Source: Cladopsammia gracilis
Lineage: Eukaryota; Cnidaria; Anthozoa; Scleractinia; Dendrophylliidae
Assembly (NCBI GenBank): GCA_022457155.1
Contig: JAJGOT010000350.1
Location: 484,001-548,000, forward strand
Length of the DNA: 64,000 nt
Reading direction: 5' to 3'
Shown: piece after piece, positions 23,520 through 36,703 of the stretch
Layout of the letters: each line of letters begins with the position of its first letter
Position numbering within the stretch: position 1 is the first letter of the stretch
Position numbers and translations under genes: made by a program
Notes under the pieces: model-generated
What the model was told of the DNA's origin: nothing
The model's input: only the letters and a program-made list of their open reading frames with translations
Databases searched by the model: none

Positions 23520-24280
23520 CTGGTGGAAACAGCAAATGGAGGACACAAAACAAGGAACAGAACATGTCACATCTAGTATGGAGAAAATTTCACTAGAAAG
23601 AAGGGAACTATCTTGTAAAAGCCCTTCAGGGTTTATTTAGTCCTGCTTCCATCTGTAAGTATTAAAACTTAACCAACTTTTGCATTGTTAAGGAAACAGC
23701 AAACAGTTTCGTTCATAAAGTAATGTGGTCAGGTTTGAATCACATTGAAACAACAGGTTTTGGTCCGGGCTTTTACCTCCCTTCTGGTGACCCCCTACTA
23801 AAATAACAAGTCACCAGGGTAAGTAACAAGAACATCGTAGCAGTAACAAAGAGGTCGGGTTTGAATCCCATGAAAGCCACAGATTTTGATCCTGGCTTTT
23901 ACCTCCTTTAGTGGCCACTTTATATAGCATGGTACAACTTAAATACTAAAAGGATACTACTTACATTCTAGTCTGGGTTCCACTGTCACCTTTAAATTGT
24001 AGCATTGTAAGTTTTGTGTTTGCCTCTGATCGGCCGTAGCTGGCAAGTATCTATTCTGCTTACTAATAACTAACAGAAAACCACTGCAACATCGTTAAAC
24101 TCTAAACTTGGCGCAATTGAGATTATGGTTCTTGTCAAGACTTTCTCTCTTCATTGCTCTTCCATCTCTGCTATCGTTGAAAGGTGATTCGTTGAATTGA
24201 CCAATGTTGTGGTGAACTGAAAAGCTTATAATAATACGACCTTGTAATTACTGTCGGTAGGCTTCATGCGTCTTGAATTC

Positions 24281-24326
24281 GCGTACCCAAAAAAAGTGAT
24301 GAACGCACACCAAAAAAGTGATGAAC
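24281..24326. repeat. 22-23 bp minisatellite, U2 (about 2 copies)
   Basis: Shortest allele of the array minisatellite. Confidence 0.8.
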
Positions 24327-26501
24327 CATAAAAAAATGTAGTTCAGTAGCGACGTCTATGATGGCTAAAACATCCATAAAGGTGATTTAAGACGTTGCTG
24401 GGTTTAGACGCTGCGAGATGTTCCTGAAATTAAAATATTAGTTGCCTAGAAAAATACACAGGCCAGGACACAATTGAAGCAACGGCGAACTTTTATTTTC
24501 AACTGCGTTGTATTATGATCCTTACAACTTGGCTTACACATTTATGTCATACTGATTCTTAGAATGGATGTTTCCGTGAAGAAAACCAGAAAAGACACGA
24601 ATAAAGCACACTAGCAGTCTTTATATTTTCTGTCCTTTATTCTCAGCAATATGTGTTATTACATGGTTTGTACACTAACCGTACACATTTGAGATGGAAA
24701 TAACTGAACACACTGCCAGACATTTATTTCAAACTTTATTCTCAACAATGAAGCGCCATATGATGGCTTGAACACTAATATCACATTTCTACAATGCTTA
24801 CTTGACCGATCGCAAGTTGAAGTACATGGATTTTTGTCGAATGCGTAGAAGCTGCGTTGAAGATCGAAGATAAAAAAGAAGAACTGGTTCGTACGTCGCT
24901 GAGATTTTCGCCGAAAAAAAGAGTCGATTCATTGAAGAAAAAAAAGGACGTTTCCTATCTGAAATGTAATGACTGTGTTAGTATTGTCCCTGAAATAAAA
25001 TCATCCATTAGTATCGCTGCTTAGCGAAGTAGATCAGGTTTTTAAATAAAGACACAAGACACACCAGGTTTTTAAATTTTATTATTGTTTTATTTCTATT
25101 ACAGAGCTCTTACACTTATCTTTAATTATGACACAGGACCTATGAACTATACATGATGGGGTGCGCTCCTACGTGAAAAATCTAGCGTCCAGGGAAACCG
25201 AAGAGCATTCCCGTGTCCATAAAACGGAACACCCTAGGGCCCCCCAGACGGTACGGAGGGGTCATCTTTCAGCTTGCTATCGAGTCTTTCTCGATACCAA
25301 GCCTTCAAATGTCCACAGTTAAATAGTGAACAAACAAACAAGCCGAATTCGAAAACAAAATCGAAGAGCCATAAAAAGTGAGATCGAAAGCGAAAATGAC
25401 GAAATTTTGAATCGAAAGCCGAACCGAACTTATGTAGAAGATAACACCAAACACAGCGATTGCTATCTTCCAAGATACTACTTTATAGAGATTACCTTCA
25501 GTTTCACCGGCACGGTGTACAATAATCAACGGTACGCGATTTAAGCACTGATTGTGAACTGGTGTTATCTCCCGGCGTGATACAACTTCGTGGCTGTATC
25601 GCGCAGTTAGCCCCACTTACCTGAAGCCAGCGGTTGTCACTGACTGCCATCCGTGCCCGTCATTGGCTTACGTCGCTGTGTCGGCCGGTAACCGGCCAGT
25701 AGCACTTTTTCTCGATGGCGTTATGAATCCAATGATACTGCGCCGTAGAATTGACTCGAAGGCTACTAGACGTACAATTTGTAAACTATCTACACTAAGG
25801 TGTGTGCATTGTCCCATAATATCCCATAATGTCATGATTAACCTGTAATCTAGTATATGATGGCAAATTTGGCAGTGAGCTACTACCTCTGTTTATAACC
25901 TCTTGTCAAACCTGTGTTGGCGTTTTGTTTTTGGAATGAATGCTGGCAAATTTCTCAAGTAATCTATCGTTTTGTTTGTTAATTTTGTTGCGTACATGTC
26001 GCCAATTTCATAGAGGTAATAGTCAACCAAAAATGGCAGCTTACCTAACTCTCTGTCTAACTAGAGAGGTCACTAAACCCGCAAGGAGTGGCCAAATAAG
26101 GTCTCCTGCCAACAGTTGAATGACCCGCAGCCTCCAGTTTCCTAAGTTTTGTCATAATTAACATATCGGGGTGAACCTTACGGAAGGAAGAGAAAGAAAG
26201 AGAAAGAAAGCTTCACTTAAATACAGCGCTTGGACTGTCAAGTGAAACGTTATTAATCAACCTAATTTCGCGCAACTATGCGGGAGAACGAAATGACAAC
26301 GACGATGAAGAAGTGTTTCCGAAAAAAAGCCGAAGCCAAATCGCATTCGCAGAAAAAAGTGAGCCGATTGAACACAGTATTCGAATAACGTGCAAAGGAA
26401 CCCAAGGCCCAAATGAAAGGAAACAGGGTAAAAAGGATACCAACCCAGGGATCCCACTAGTTAAATTAATTAACTACAACTAAGTTAAACCGAATAAGAA
26501 G

Positions 26502-26831
26502 TCAGGGGACTTCTGGCCGAACGTGTGTGCGTAAGCTGTATGTGTTGTAAGGTTCATCCAGAGCTCTATTTACCCACCATTCCCAACCCACAAGGAATTG
26601 ACCAACCAAATTACTGAGATGACCATTGGGTGTTCTGTGGTACCGGCGTAAACCATTGGGCATTCTGTGGTGCTGGGTTGAACCATTGGTGTGCTGTGGA
26701 TGACCATTGGGCATGCTGTGGTTCTGAGGATTCATTGGTTGATCTGTAGATGGTGGATGAAACAGTGTTAGCCAAGTGCAAGTTACATTCAGAGAGTAGA
26801 AGGAAACTAGGATTCGAGAAAAAAAAAACAT
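26502..26831 (-). CDS. Secreted repeat peptide-like ORF, U2 copy (109 aa)
   Basis: Starts MFFFSRILVSFYSLNVTCTW with the full LFHPPSTDQPMN segment. The repeat part reads PQNHSMPNGHPQHTNG and STQHHRMPNG. The C-terminus ends LRTHVRPEVP. Confidence 0.42.
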   Translation of the reverse strand: MFFFSRILVSFYSLNVTCTWLTLFHPPSTDQPMNPQNHSMPNGHPQHTNGSTQHHRMPNGLRRYHRTPNGHLSNLVGQFLVGWEWWVNRALDEPYNTYSLRTHVRPEVP

Positions 26832-27177
26832 TTCATTACGTATCACAGTTTACTCCAGTTGATACCTCGACAATTTTGAAGATAAAAATTAAAGGCTCGT
26901 GTGAGCCAACTCGTGAATAAGAAACATCCTTCGGAATTTTAAAAAGGAATTTCAAGTAGAAGAATTTCCCCCACTGTGGAAATATATATCTTGAGAAGAT
27001 GTGAAAATACCAAATTTATCGGAAAAACGAGGAAATTGTGTAGCTTAAAGGGGCTATGTAATCCTTTTTAGCGTTATTTTAGAAAGCGAAAAAAAAAACA
27101 TTTTTGTATCAGTTGAAACGCGAATATGATGGTACAGTTTTGTTTAAATTGAAATCGTTTTACGAGTGTCTCTAACT

Positions 27178-27300
27178 ACAGATGGCCTGGATGAAAATGG
27201 ATTGCAACTTGAAAAATTTGGCCAAATTTTTTCAAGTTCGTTCTCTGTGTTTTGGAAAATTTGCTGAAAACTAATTATGGTTCATTCTTTCTACAACAAT
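27178..27300 (+). repeat. Family D repeat, copy at start of U3
   Basis: 'agatggcctggatgaaaatg' and 'gattgcaacttgaaaaa' followed by 'tgctgaaaactaattatggtt'. Matches 32,662 and 46,748. Confidence 0.75.
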
Positions 27301-28415
27301 TTTTGTACATACACAAACGCAATAACAACAAGCTCAACAACTCAATCAGTGGTTGCCATAGTGAGGAACCAACCATTAGTAAGATAAAAATAGATATGGA
27401 ACATTTGTGGAATCAAAAGCTTACCTCCTAAAGTATAAACCCAAAGTAAGGGTTTCTGTTCTTGGAAACTTGTTGGATGCAGTTGCAGTGGTAGATCTTC
27501 CAGAAATTGAGACAGGTGGGAATAGCTTCTTCTGTAAGAGAGAAAAAGTAAAAAAAAAATCGGTAAACGTGCTGAAAGATCCACAATACTGACTATACTG
27601 GTACATAGCTGCTATTACTGACGCATGACAAGAGTAAGACTATAATTGACTACCCCCACCCCCCTTCCAATGGGTGTGGTGCATCGAGTCATTTAAATGC
27701 CCTCAATTATTTTTGCAGCTTTTCCTATAAATTCAATACTATCCTTTTTTCTACAATTTAGTATCGAGAGAAAAATGTCAATATAGACCCTGTGAGGGAA
27801 AGGGTTCAGCCGATAATACAAAATGTGTTAATGTATCTGCGGTTTAGTGAGTCACCTTGAAGCTGTGAACGTCACGGCATCGACATCGTCATCGACACCT
27901 GAAACCTGCTGACACGTTCCATGACCAATCATTAGTAAGGACAATTTCGATGTTGAACATTTGTGGAATCAAAATAAGAAACGTGGTTGCTTACCTCTTG
28001 ATGTGGAAACTCATAGCAACGGGTATCTGTACTTGATGGATGCTGTTATGGAGTTAAATCTTGAATACAGTGTTTGGTAATAGCTTCTTCTGAAAGAGAG
28101 GAGAAGAAAGGTCAATCATCTTCCGCGCTTATACATCCACTATGCTGACTTATTCTGGTACGCAGCTGCTATTTCTGACGCATGATAAGACCAGGAGTAT
28201 AGCAAGGAGTATATCACAACAAATTCAACGCAGTACGTCATCAAGTTCTCTCGTTTAACATAATGTATATTTATCTCGCACTAAAATTTTTTTCGTCGTT
28301 TTCGAAGCAAGATTTTCATGTATCTACGATGTAAAAAGTTTTAAGTTTGAATGAACTTAATGGCATTTTCAGGATTTTTAATCCGGCAGCTTGATTATCT
28401 GATTGCACTCTTGAT

Positions 28416-28949
28416 TCACAACAAACTAAAGTACGACGGCAACATGCCACAAAGATGATCCCTGAAAAACAAGGACTGGGTTTCTCCTTTGAAATCTCGA
28501 AGAAACTTTCTGGACGGAGTGATCCTAAAGGAAAACAGATCAAATACAAGTAACGAAACATTTGAATGTGATCGTTGGAATTACCATCATTTGTTCGTTT
28601 TGCAGGCAGATTTGTTCATATTGGTTCTCGACAAATACTGCAGACACTATCAGAACTAGACTCCAATAGCTTTCACGCAGGATCTACTAGCTATCACACG
28701 GTACTGTAACTTACACAGTCCCTCCCGTTTGTGTGTTGGATAGCGCTTTGGAGCAGTTGCTCGCGCACCCCAAATGCCTGTTGTGAAAGCAAAGTCTGGA
28801 TCCGCCACTGGGTTTAATCGCAGCCAAGTGGGACATGATCAAGGTAGCACATACCTGTGATTCCTGTAACGTGAAGTGTGAATGACATCCCAAGCCACTT
28901 CATTTATCCTGGGCCATATTCCAAGTTCAGACTGGCGTCCGTTATCTAC
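28416..28949 (-). CDS. E and C exons in U3
   Basis: Exon E 28,949-28,855 (donor gtatgt) and exon C 28,524-28,416 repeat the U1 arrangement in the same phases. Exon C differs by one residue (RDHLCG for RGHLCG) plus silent changes. Confidence 0.4.
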
Positions 28950-29595
28950 CTTGTGGAAATAGAAAATGGAAAACACGAAACAAGGAACACAACATGTCAC
29001 ATTTCGTATGCAGAAAATTTCACCAGTAACAAAGGGAACTATCTTGTAAAACCCCTTGAAGGTTTCCTTAGTCCTGCTCCCATGTGTAAGTATTTAAACT
29101 TTTCCATTCTTGAGAAAACGGCGAACAGTGTCATTCATAAAAGAATGAGTCTAGGTTTGAATCCCATTGAAAACACAGTTTTTGGTCCGGGATTTTACCT
29201 CCTTTAGTAGCCCCTTTATATAGCATGGCACAATCTAGATACTAAAAGGATACTACTTACATTCCAGTCTCGGTTCCACTAGCACTGTCATCCTTGCATT
29301 GTAGCATTGTAAAATTTGTGTTTGCCTCTGAGCGGCCGTAGCTGGCAAGTATTGATTCTGCTTACTAACAACTAAAGGAAGCACACAGAAAGCCACTGCA
29401 ACACCGTTAAACTCTAAACTTGGCGCAATTGAGATTATGGTTCTTGTCAAGACTTTCTCTCTTCATTGCCCGTCCATCTCTGCTATCGTTCAATGGTGAT
29501 TCATTGAATTGACCAATGTTGTGCTGAACTAAAAAGTTTATAATAATACTACGACCTTGTAATTACTGTCAGTAGGCTTCATGCGTCTTGATTTC

Positions 29596-29820
29596 GCACA
29601 CCAAACGAAGTGATGAACGCACACCAAAAAAGTGATGAACGCACACCAAAAAAAGTGATGAACGCACACCAAAAGAAGTGATGAACGCGCACCAAAAAAA
29701 GTGACGAAGGCACGCCAAAAAAGTGATAAACGCACACCAAGAAAAGTGATGAACGCAGACCAAAAAGGTGATGAAGGCACGCCAAAAAAGTGATAACGCA
29801 CACCAAAAAAGTTGTGAACC
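29596..29820. repeat. 22-23 bp minisatellite, U3 (10 copies)
   Basis: Longest allele. Units vary at 'aacg/aagg' and in the A-run length. Confidence 0.88.
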
Positions 29821-31986
29821 ATAAAGAAAATGTAGTTCAGTAGCGACGTCTATGATGGCTAAAACATCCATGAAGGTGATTTGAGACGTTGCTGGGTTTA
29901 GACGATGCGAGATGTTCCTGAAATTAAAATATTAGTTGCCTAGAAAAATACACAGGACACAATTGAAACAACGGCGAACTTTTATTTTCAACTGCGTTGT
30001 ATTATGATCCTTACAACTTGGCTTATACATTTATGTCATACTGATTCTTAGAATGGATGTTGCGGTGAAGAAAACCACAAAAGACACGAATAAAGCACAC
30101 TAGCAGTCTTTATATTTTCTGTCTTTTATTCTCAGCAATATGTGTTATTACATGGTTTGTACACTAACCGTACACATTTGAGATGGAAATAACTGAACAC
30201 ACTGCCAGACATTTATTTCAAACTTTATTCTCAACAATGAAGCGCCATATGATGGCTTGAACACTAATATCACATTTCTACAATGCTTACTTGACCGATC
30301 GCAAGTTGAAGTACATGGATTTTTGTCGAATGCGTAGAAGCTGCGTTGAAGATCGAAGAAAAAAAAGAAGAACTGGTTCGTACGTCGCTGAGATTTTCGC
30401 CGAAAAAAGAGTTGATTCGTTGAAGAAAAAAAAAGGACGTTTCCTATCTGAAATTTAATTATTGGGTTAGTATTGTCCCTGAAATAAAATCATCCATTAG
30501 TATCGTTGCTTAGGGAAGTAGATAAGGTTTTTAAATAAAGACACAAGACACCAAGTTTTTAAGTTTTATTACTTTTTATTCAATTCTAATACAGATCTCT
30601 TACACTTAACTTTAACTATGACACAGGACCTATGAATTATACACGAAGGGGTGCGCTCCTATGTGAAAAATCTAGCGTCCAGGGAAACCGAAGAGCATTC
30701 CCGTGTCCATAAAACGGAACACCCTAGGGCCCCCTAGACGTACGGAGGGGTCATCTTTCAGCTTGCTATCGAGTCTTTCTCGATACCAAGCCTTCAAATG
30801 TCCACAGTTAAATAGTGAACAAACAAGCAAGCCCAATTCGAAAACAAAATCGAAGAGCCATAAAAAGTGAGATCGAAAGCGAAAATGACGAAATTTTGAA
30901 TCGAAAGCCGAACCGAACTTATGTAGAAGATAACACCAAACACAGCCATTGCTATCTTCCAAGATACTACTTTATAGAGATTACCTTCAGTTTCACCGGC
31001 ACGATGTACAATAATCAACGGTACGCGATTTAAGCACTGATTGTGAACTGGTGTTATCTCCCGGCGTGATACAACTTCGTGGCTGTATCGCGCAGTTAGC
31101 CCCACTTACCTCAAGCCAGCGGTTGTCACTGACTGCCATTCGTGCCCGCCATTGGCTTACGTCGCTGTGTCGGCCGGTAGGCCGGCCAGTAGCACTTTTT
31201 CTCGATGGCGTTATTAATCTAATGATACTGCGTCGTAGAATTGTCTCGAAGGCTACTAGACTTACAATTTGTAAACTATCTATACTAAGGTGTGTGCATT
31301 GTCCCATAATATCCCATAATGTCATGATTAACCTGTAATCTAGTATATGATGGCAAATTTGGCAGTGAGCTACTACCTCTGTTTATAACCTCTTGTTAAG
31401 CGTGTGTTGGCGTTTTCATTTTGGAATGAATGCCGTGTAAATCTCTCAAGTAAAGTATCGTTCTGTTTGTCATTTTGTTGCGTACATGTCGCCAATTTCA
31501 TAGAGGTAATAGTCAACCAAAAATGGCAGCTTACCTAACTATCTGTTTAACTAGAGAGGTCACTAAACCCGTTAGGAGTGGCCAAATAAGGTCTCCTGCC
31601 AACAGTTGAATGACCTGCTGCCTCCAGTTTCCTACGTTTTGCCATAAACAACATATCTGGGTGAACCTTACGGAAGGAAGATAAAGAAAAAGAAAGAAAG
31701 CTCCACTTGAAAACAGCGCTTGGACTGTCAAGTGAAACGTTATAGATCAACCTAATTTCGCGCAACTATGCGGGAGAACGAAATGACAACGACGACGAAG
31801 AAGTGTTTCCGAAAAAAAGCCGAAGCCGAATCGCATTCGCAGAAAAAATGAGCCGATTGAACACAGTATTCGAATGACGTGCAAAGGAACCCAAGGCCCA
31901 AATGAAAGGAAACAGGGGAAAAAGGATACCAACCCAGGGGTCCCACTAGTTAAATTAATTAACTACAAGTTAAGCCGAATAAGAAG

Positions 31987-32316
31987 TCAGGGGACTTCTG
32001 GCCGAACGTGTGTGCGTAAGCTGTATGTGTTGTAAGGTTCATCCAGAGCTCTATTTACCCACCATTCCCAACCCACAAGGAATTGACCAACCAAATTACT
32101 GAGATGACCATTGGGTGTTCTGTGGTACCGGCGAAGACCATTGGGCATGCTGTGGTGCTGGGGTGAACCATTGGTGTGCTGTGGATGACCATTGGGCATG
32201 CTGTGGTGCTGAGGATTCATTGGTTGATCTGTAGATGGTGGATGAAACAGTGTTAGCCAAGTACAAGTGACGTTCAGGGAGTAGAAGGAAACTAGGATTC
32301 GAGAAAAAAGAAACAT
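31987..32316 (-). CDS. Secreted repeat peptide-like ORF, U3 copy (109 aa)
   Basis: Starts MFLFSRILVSFYSLNVTCTW. Repeats PQHHSMPNGHPQHTNG and SPQHHSMPNG. Same C-terminus as U2. Confidence 0.42.
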   Translation of the reverse strand: MFLFSRILVSFYSLNVTCTWLTLFHPPSTDQPMNPQHHSMPNGHPQHTNGSPQHHSMPNGLRRYHRTPNGHLSNLVGQFLVGWEWWVNRALDEPYNTYSLRTHVRPEVP

Positions 32317-32661
32317 TTCATTCACGTATCACAGTTTACTCCAGTTGATACCTGGACAATTTTGAAGATAAAAATTAAAGGCTCGTGTGAGCCAACTCGT
32401 GAATAAGAAACATCCTTCGGAATTTCAAAAAGGAATTTGAAGTAGAAGAATTTCCCCCACTGTGGAAATATATCTTGCGAAGATGTGAAAGTACCAAATT
32501 TATCGGAAAAACGAGGAAATTGTGTAGTTTAAAGGAACTATGTAATCCTTTTTAGAGTTATTTTAAAAAGCGAGAAAGAAACATTTTTGTATCAGTTGAA
32601 ACGCAAAAATGATGGTGCAGTTTTGTTTAAATTAAAATCGTTTTACGAGTGTCCCTAACTA

Positions 32662-32780
32662 CAGATGGCCTGGATGAAAATGGATTGCAACTTGAAAAAA
32701 TTGGCCAATTTTTTCAAGTTCGTTCTCTGTGTTTTGGAAAATTTGCTGAAAACTAATTATGGTTTATTCTTTGTACAACA
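32662..32780 (+). repeat. Family D repeat, copy at start of U4
   Basis: Same landmarks as the U3 copy. The 70-codon ORF across it is not conserved. Confidence 0.75.
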
Positions 32781-34067
32781 ATTTTTGTACATACACAAAC
32801 GCAATAAACGTAAAAAACGAATATTGAGTAAATTGCCGAAAATTATGTATCGATTGTTTTATGGCTTTGTCATATGAGACGTACTGGATGTTTATACTTT
32901 TTCGCCAAAAATCGTGAATATTTACCATGTTAAAACCGAGAAAAGCCGTCGAGAGTTTTGCTGGCCTTGAAGAACAAGCCCAACAACTCAATCAGTGGTT
33001 GCCATAGTGAGGAACCAACCATTAATAAGAAAAAAATAGATGTGGAACATTTGTGGAATCAAAAGCTTACCTCCTAAAGTATAAACCTAAAGCAAGGGTT
33101 TCTGTTCTTGGAGACTGGTTGGATGCGGTTGTAGTGGTAGATCTTCAAGAAATATAGTCAGGTGGGAATAGCTTCTTCTGTAAGAGAGAAAAAGTAAAAA
33201 TAATCGGTAAACGTGCTGAAAGATCCACACTACTGACTATACTGGTACACAGCTGCTATTACTGACGCATGACAAGAGTAAGACTATAATTGACTACCCC
33301 CCCCCCCCCCCGCCTTCCAATGGGTGTGGTGCATCGAGTCCATTAAATGCCCTCCATTATTTTTGCAGCTTTTCCTATAAATTCAATACTATCCTTTTTT
33401 CTACAAATTAGTATCGAGAGAAAAATGTCAATATAGACCCTGTGAGGAAAGGGTTCAGCCGATAATACAAAATGTGTAAATGTATCTGCGGTTTAGTGAG
33501 TCACCTTGAAGCTCCTGTGAACGTCACGGCATCGACATCGTCATCGACACCCGAAACCTGCCGACACCTTCCATGACCAATCATTAGCAAGGACAATTTC
33601 GATGTTGAACATTTGTGGAATCAAAATAAGAAACGTGGTTGCTTACCTCTTGAAGTGGAAACTCATAGCAAGGGGTATCTGTACTTGATGGATGCTGTTA
33701 TGGAGGTAGATCTTGAATACAGTGTTTGGTAATAGCTTCTTCTGAAAGAGAGGAGAAGAAAGGTCAATCAGCTTACGCGCTTATAGATCCACTATGCTGA
33801 CTTATTCTGGTACGCAGCTGCTATTTCTGACGCATGATAAGACCAGGAGTATAGCAAGGAGTATATCACAACAAATTCAACGCATTACGTCATCAAGTTC
33901 TCTCGTTTAACATAATGTATATTTATCTCGCACTAAAATTGTTTTCGTCGTTTTCGAAGCAAGATTTGCATGTATCTACGATGTAGAAAGTCTTAAGTTT
34001 GAATGAACTTCATGGCATTTTCAGCATTTTTAATCCGGCAGCTTGATTATCTCATTCAACTCTTGAT

Positions 34068-34604
34068 TCACAACAAACTAAAGTACGACGGCAACATGCC
34101 ACAAAGATGATCCCTGAAAAACAGGGACTGGGTTTCTCCTTTGAAATCTCGAAGAAACTTTCTGGACGGAGTGATCCTAAAGGAAAACGGATCAAATACA
34201 AGTAACGAAAAATTTGAATGTGATAGTTGGAATTACCATCATTTGTTCGTTTTGCAGGCAGATTTGTTCATATCGGTTCTCGACAAATCAAACTGCAGAC
34301 ACTATCAGAACAAGACTCCAATAGCTGTCACGCAGGATCTACTAGCTATCACGCGGTACTGTAACTTCCACAGGTCCTCCCGTTTGTGTGCTGGATAGAG
34401 CTTTGGAGCCGTTGCTCGCGCACCCCAAATGCCTGTTGTGAAAGCAAAGTCTGGATCCGCCACTGGGTTTAATCGCAGCCAAGTGGGACGTGATCAAGGT
34501 AGCACGTACCTGTGATTCCTGTAACGTGAAGTGTGAATGACATCCCAAGCCACTTCATTTATCCTGGGCCATATTCCAAGTACAGACTGGCGTCCGTTAT
34601 CTAC
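34068..34604 (-). CDS. E and C exons in U4
   Basis: Exon E 34,604-34,510 (Q-S-V-L for Q-S-E-L) and exon C 34,176-34,068 keep both splice sites and the stop. Confidence 0.4.
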
Positions 34605-35258
34605 CTGGTGGAAATAGAAAATGGAAAACACGAAACAAGGAACACAACATGTCACATTTCGTATGCAGAAAATTTCACCAGTAACAAAGGGAACTATCTT
34701 GTAAAACCCCTTGAAGGTTTCCTTAGTCCTGCTCCCATGTGTAAGTATTTAAACTTAATCAACTTTTGCATTGTTAAGAAAACGGCGAACAGTGTCATTC
34801 ATAAAATGATGAGTCCAGGTTTGAATCCCATTGAAAAGACAATTTTTGGTCCGGGATTTTACCTCCTTTAGTAGCCCCTTTATATAGCATGGCACAACCT
34901 AGATACTAAAAGGATACTACTTACATTCCAGTCTGGGTTCCACTAGCACTGTCACCTTTGCATTGTAGCATTGTAAGTTTTGTGTTTGCCTCTGAGCGGC
35001 CGTAGCTGGCAAGTATTGATTCTGCTTACTATCAACTAAAGTAAGCACACAGAAAACCACTGCAACACCGTTAAACTCTAAACTTGGTGCAATTGAGGTT
35101 ATGGTTCTCGTTAAGACTTTCTCTCTTCATTGCACTTCCCTCTCTGCTATCGTTCAATGGTGATTCATTGAATTGACCAATGTTGTGCTGAACTAAATTG
35201 TTTATAATAATACTACGACCTTGTAATTACTGTCAGTAGGCTTCATGCGTCTTGATTT

Positions 35259-35416
35259 CGCACACCAAAAGAAGTGATGAACGCACACCAGAAAAGTGAT
35301 GAAGGCACACCAAAAAAAGTTATGAACGCACACCAAAAAAGTGATGAAGGCACATCAAAAAAAGTGATAAACGCACACCAAAAAAGTGATGAAGGCACAC
35401 CAAAAAAGTTGTGAAC
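35259..35416. repeat. 22-23 bp minisatellite, U4 (7 copies)
   Basis: Same unit as the other array copies, ending at the shared 'gttgtgaacc'. Confidence 0.87.
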
Positions 35417-36319
35417 CATAAAAAAAATGTAGTTCAGTAGCGACGTCTATGATGGCTAAAACATCCATAAAGGTGATTTAAGACGTTGCTGGGTTTAGAC
35501 GCTGCGAGATGCTCCTGAAATTAAAATATTAGTTGCCTAGAAAAATACACAGGACACAAATAGATCAACGGCGAACTTTTATTTTCAACTGCGTTGTATT
35601 ATGATCCTTACAACTTGGCTTATACATTTATGTCATACTGATTCTTAGAATGGATGTTGCCGTGAAGAAAACCACAAAAGACACGAAAAAAGCACACTAG
35701 CAGTCTTTATATTTTCTGTCTTTTATTATCAGCAATATGTGTTATTACATGGTTTGTACACTAACCTCACGCATTTAAGATGGAAATAACTGAACACACT
35801 GCCAGACATTTTTTTCAAACTTTATTCTCAACAAAAATGCGCCATATGATGGCTTGCACACTCGTATCACATTTCTACAATGCTTACCTAGACCGATCGC
35901 AAGTTGAAGTAGATGGAATTTTGTCGAATGCGTAGAAGCTGCGTTGAAGATCGAAGAAAAAAAAGAAGAACTGGTTCGTACGTCGCTGAGATTTTCGCCG
36001 AAAAAAGAGTCGATTCATTGAAGAAAAAAAAGGACGTTTCCTATCTGAAATGTAATGACTGTGTTAGTATTGTCCCTGAAATAAAATCATCCATTAGTAT
36101 CGCTGCTTAGCGAAGTAGATCAGGTTTTTAAATAAAGACACAAGACACACCAGGTTTTTAAATTTTATTATTTTTTTATTTCTATTACAGAGCTCTTACA
36201 CTTATCTTTAATTATGACACAGGACCTATGAACTATACATGATGGGGTGCGCTCCTACGTGAAAAATCTAGCGTCCAGGGAAACCGAAGAGGATTCCCGT
36301 GTCCATAAAACGGAACACC

Positions 36320-36703
36320 CTAGGGCCCCCCAGACGATACGGAGGGGTCATCTTTTAGCTTGCTATCGAGTCTTTCTCGATACCAAGCCTTCAAATGTCT
36401 ATAGTTAAATAGTGGACAAAGAAACAAGCCGAATTCGAAAACAAAATCGAGGAGCAAAAAAAAAGTGAGATCGAAAGCGAAAATGACGAAATTTTGAATT
36501 GAAAGCCGAACCGAACTTATGTAGAAGATACCACCAAACACAGCCATTGCTATCTTCCAAGATAGTACTTTATAGAGATTACCTTCAGATTCACCGGCAC
36601 GATGTACAATAATCAACGATACGCGATTTAAGCACTGATTGTGAACTGGTGTTATCTCCCGGCGTGATACAACTTCGTGGCTGTATCGCGCAGTTAGCCT
36701 CAC
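36320..36703 (-). other. HLKAWYRERL block in U4, two frames fused into one 127-codon ORF
   Basis: A 1 bp change in an A run joins the upstream frame (TARYSHEVVSRREITPVHNQ, with a hydrophobic stretch around WKIAMAVFGGIFYI) to HLKAWYRERLDSKLKDDPSV and SSGGP. In U1-U3 these lie in different frames. Related stretches are at 25,234-25,616 and 30,672-31,105. Confidence 0.25.

Larger units (their letters stand above)
21378..27060. repeat. Tandem array unit U2
   Basis: It matches U1 from 'atagtcaggtgggaatagc' onward, so it starts inside the A exon-like block after a unique 200 bp spacer. It carries the M1 MITE like U1, an expanded 12 bp repeat at 22,676 and a local internal duplication near 23,736-23,905. 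Several ORFs intact elsewhere are frameshifted here. Confidence 0.9.
27061..32540. repeat. Tandem array unit U3
   Basis: Same block order. The M1 MITE is absent (empty site at ~28,190). It has the longest minisatellite (10 copies). It shares the 'aggaaattgtgtag' tail with U2 and U4. Confidence 0.9.

Noticed and set aside
29538..29871. Three overlapping minus-strand ORFs rich in FGVRSSLF / WCAFITF
   Set aside because: Products of the 22-23 bp minisatellite in all frames.
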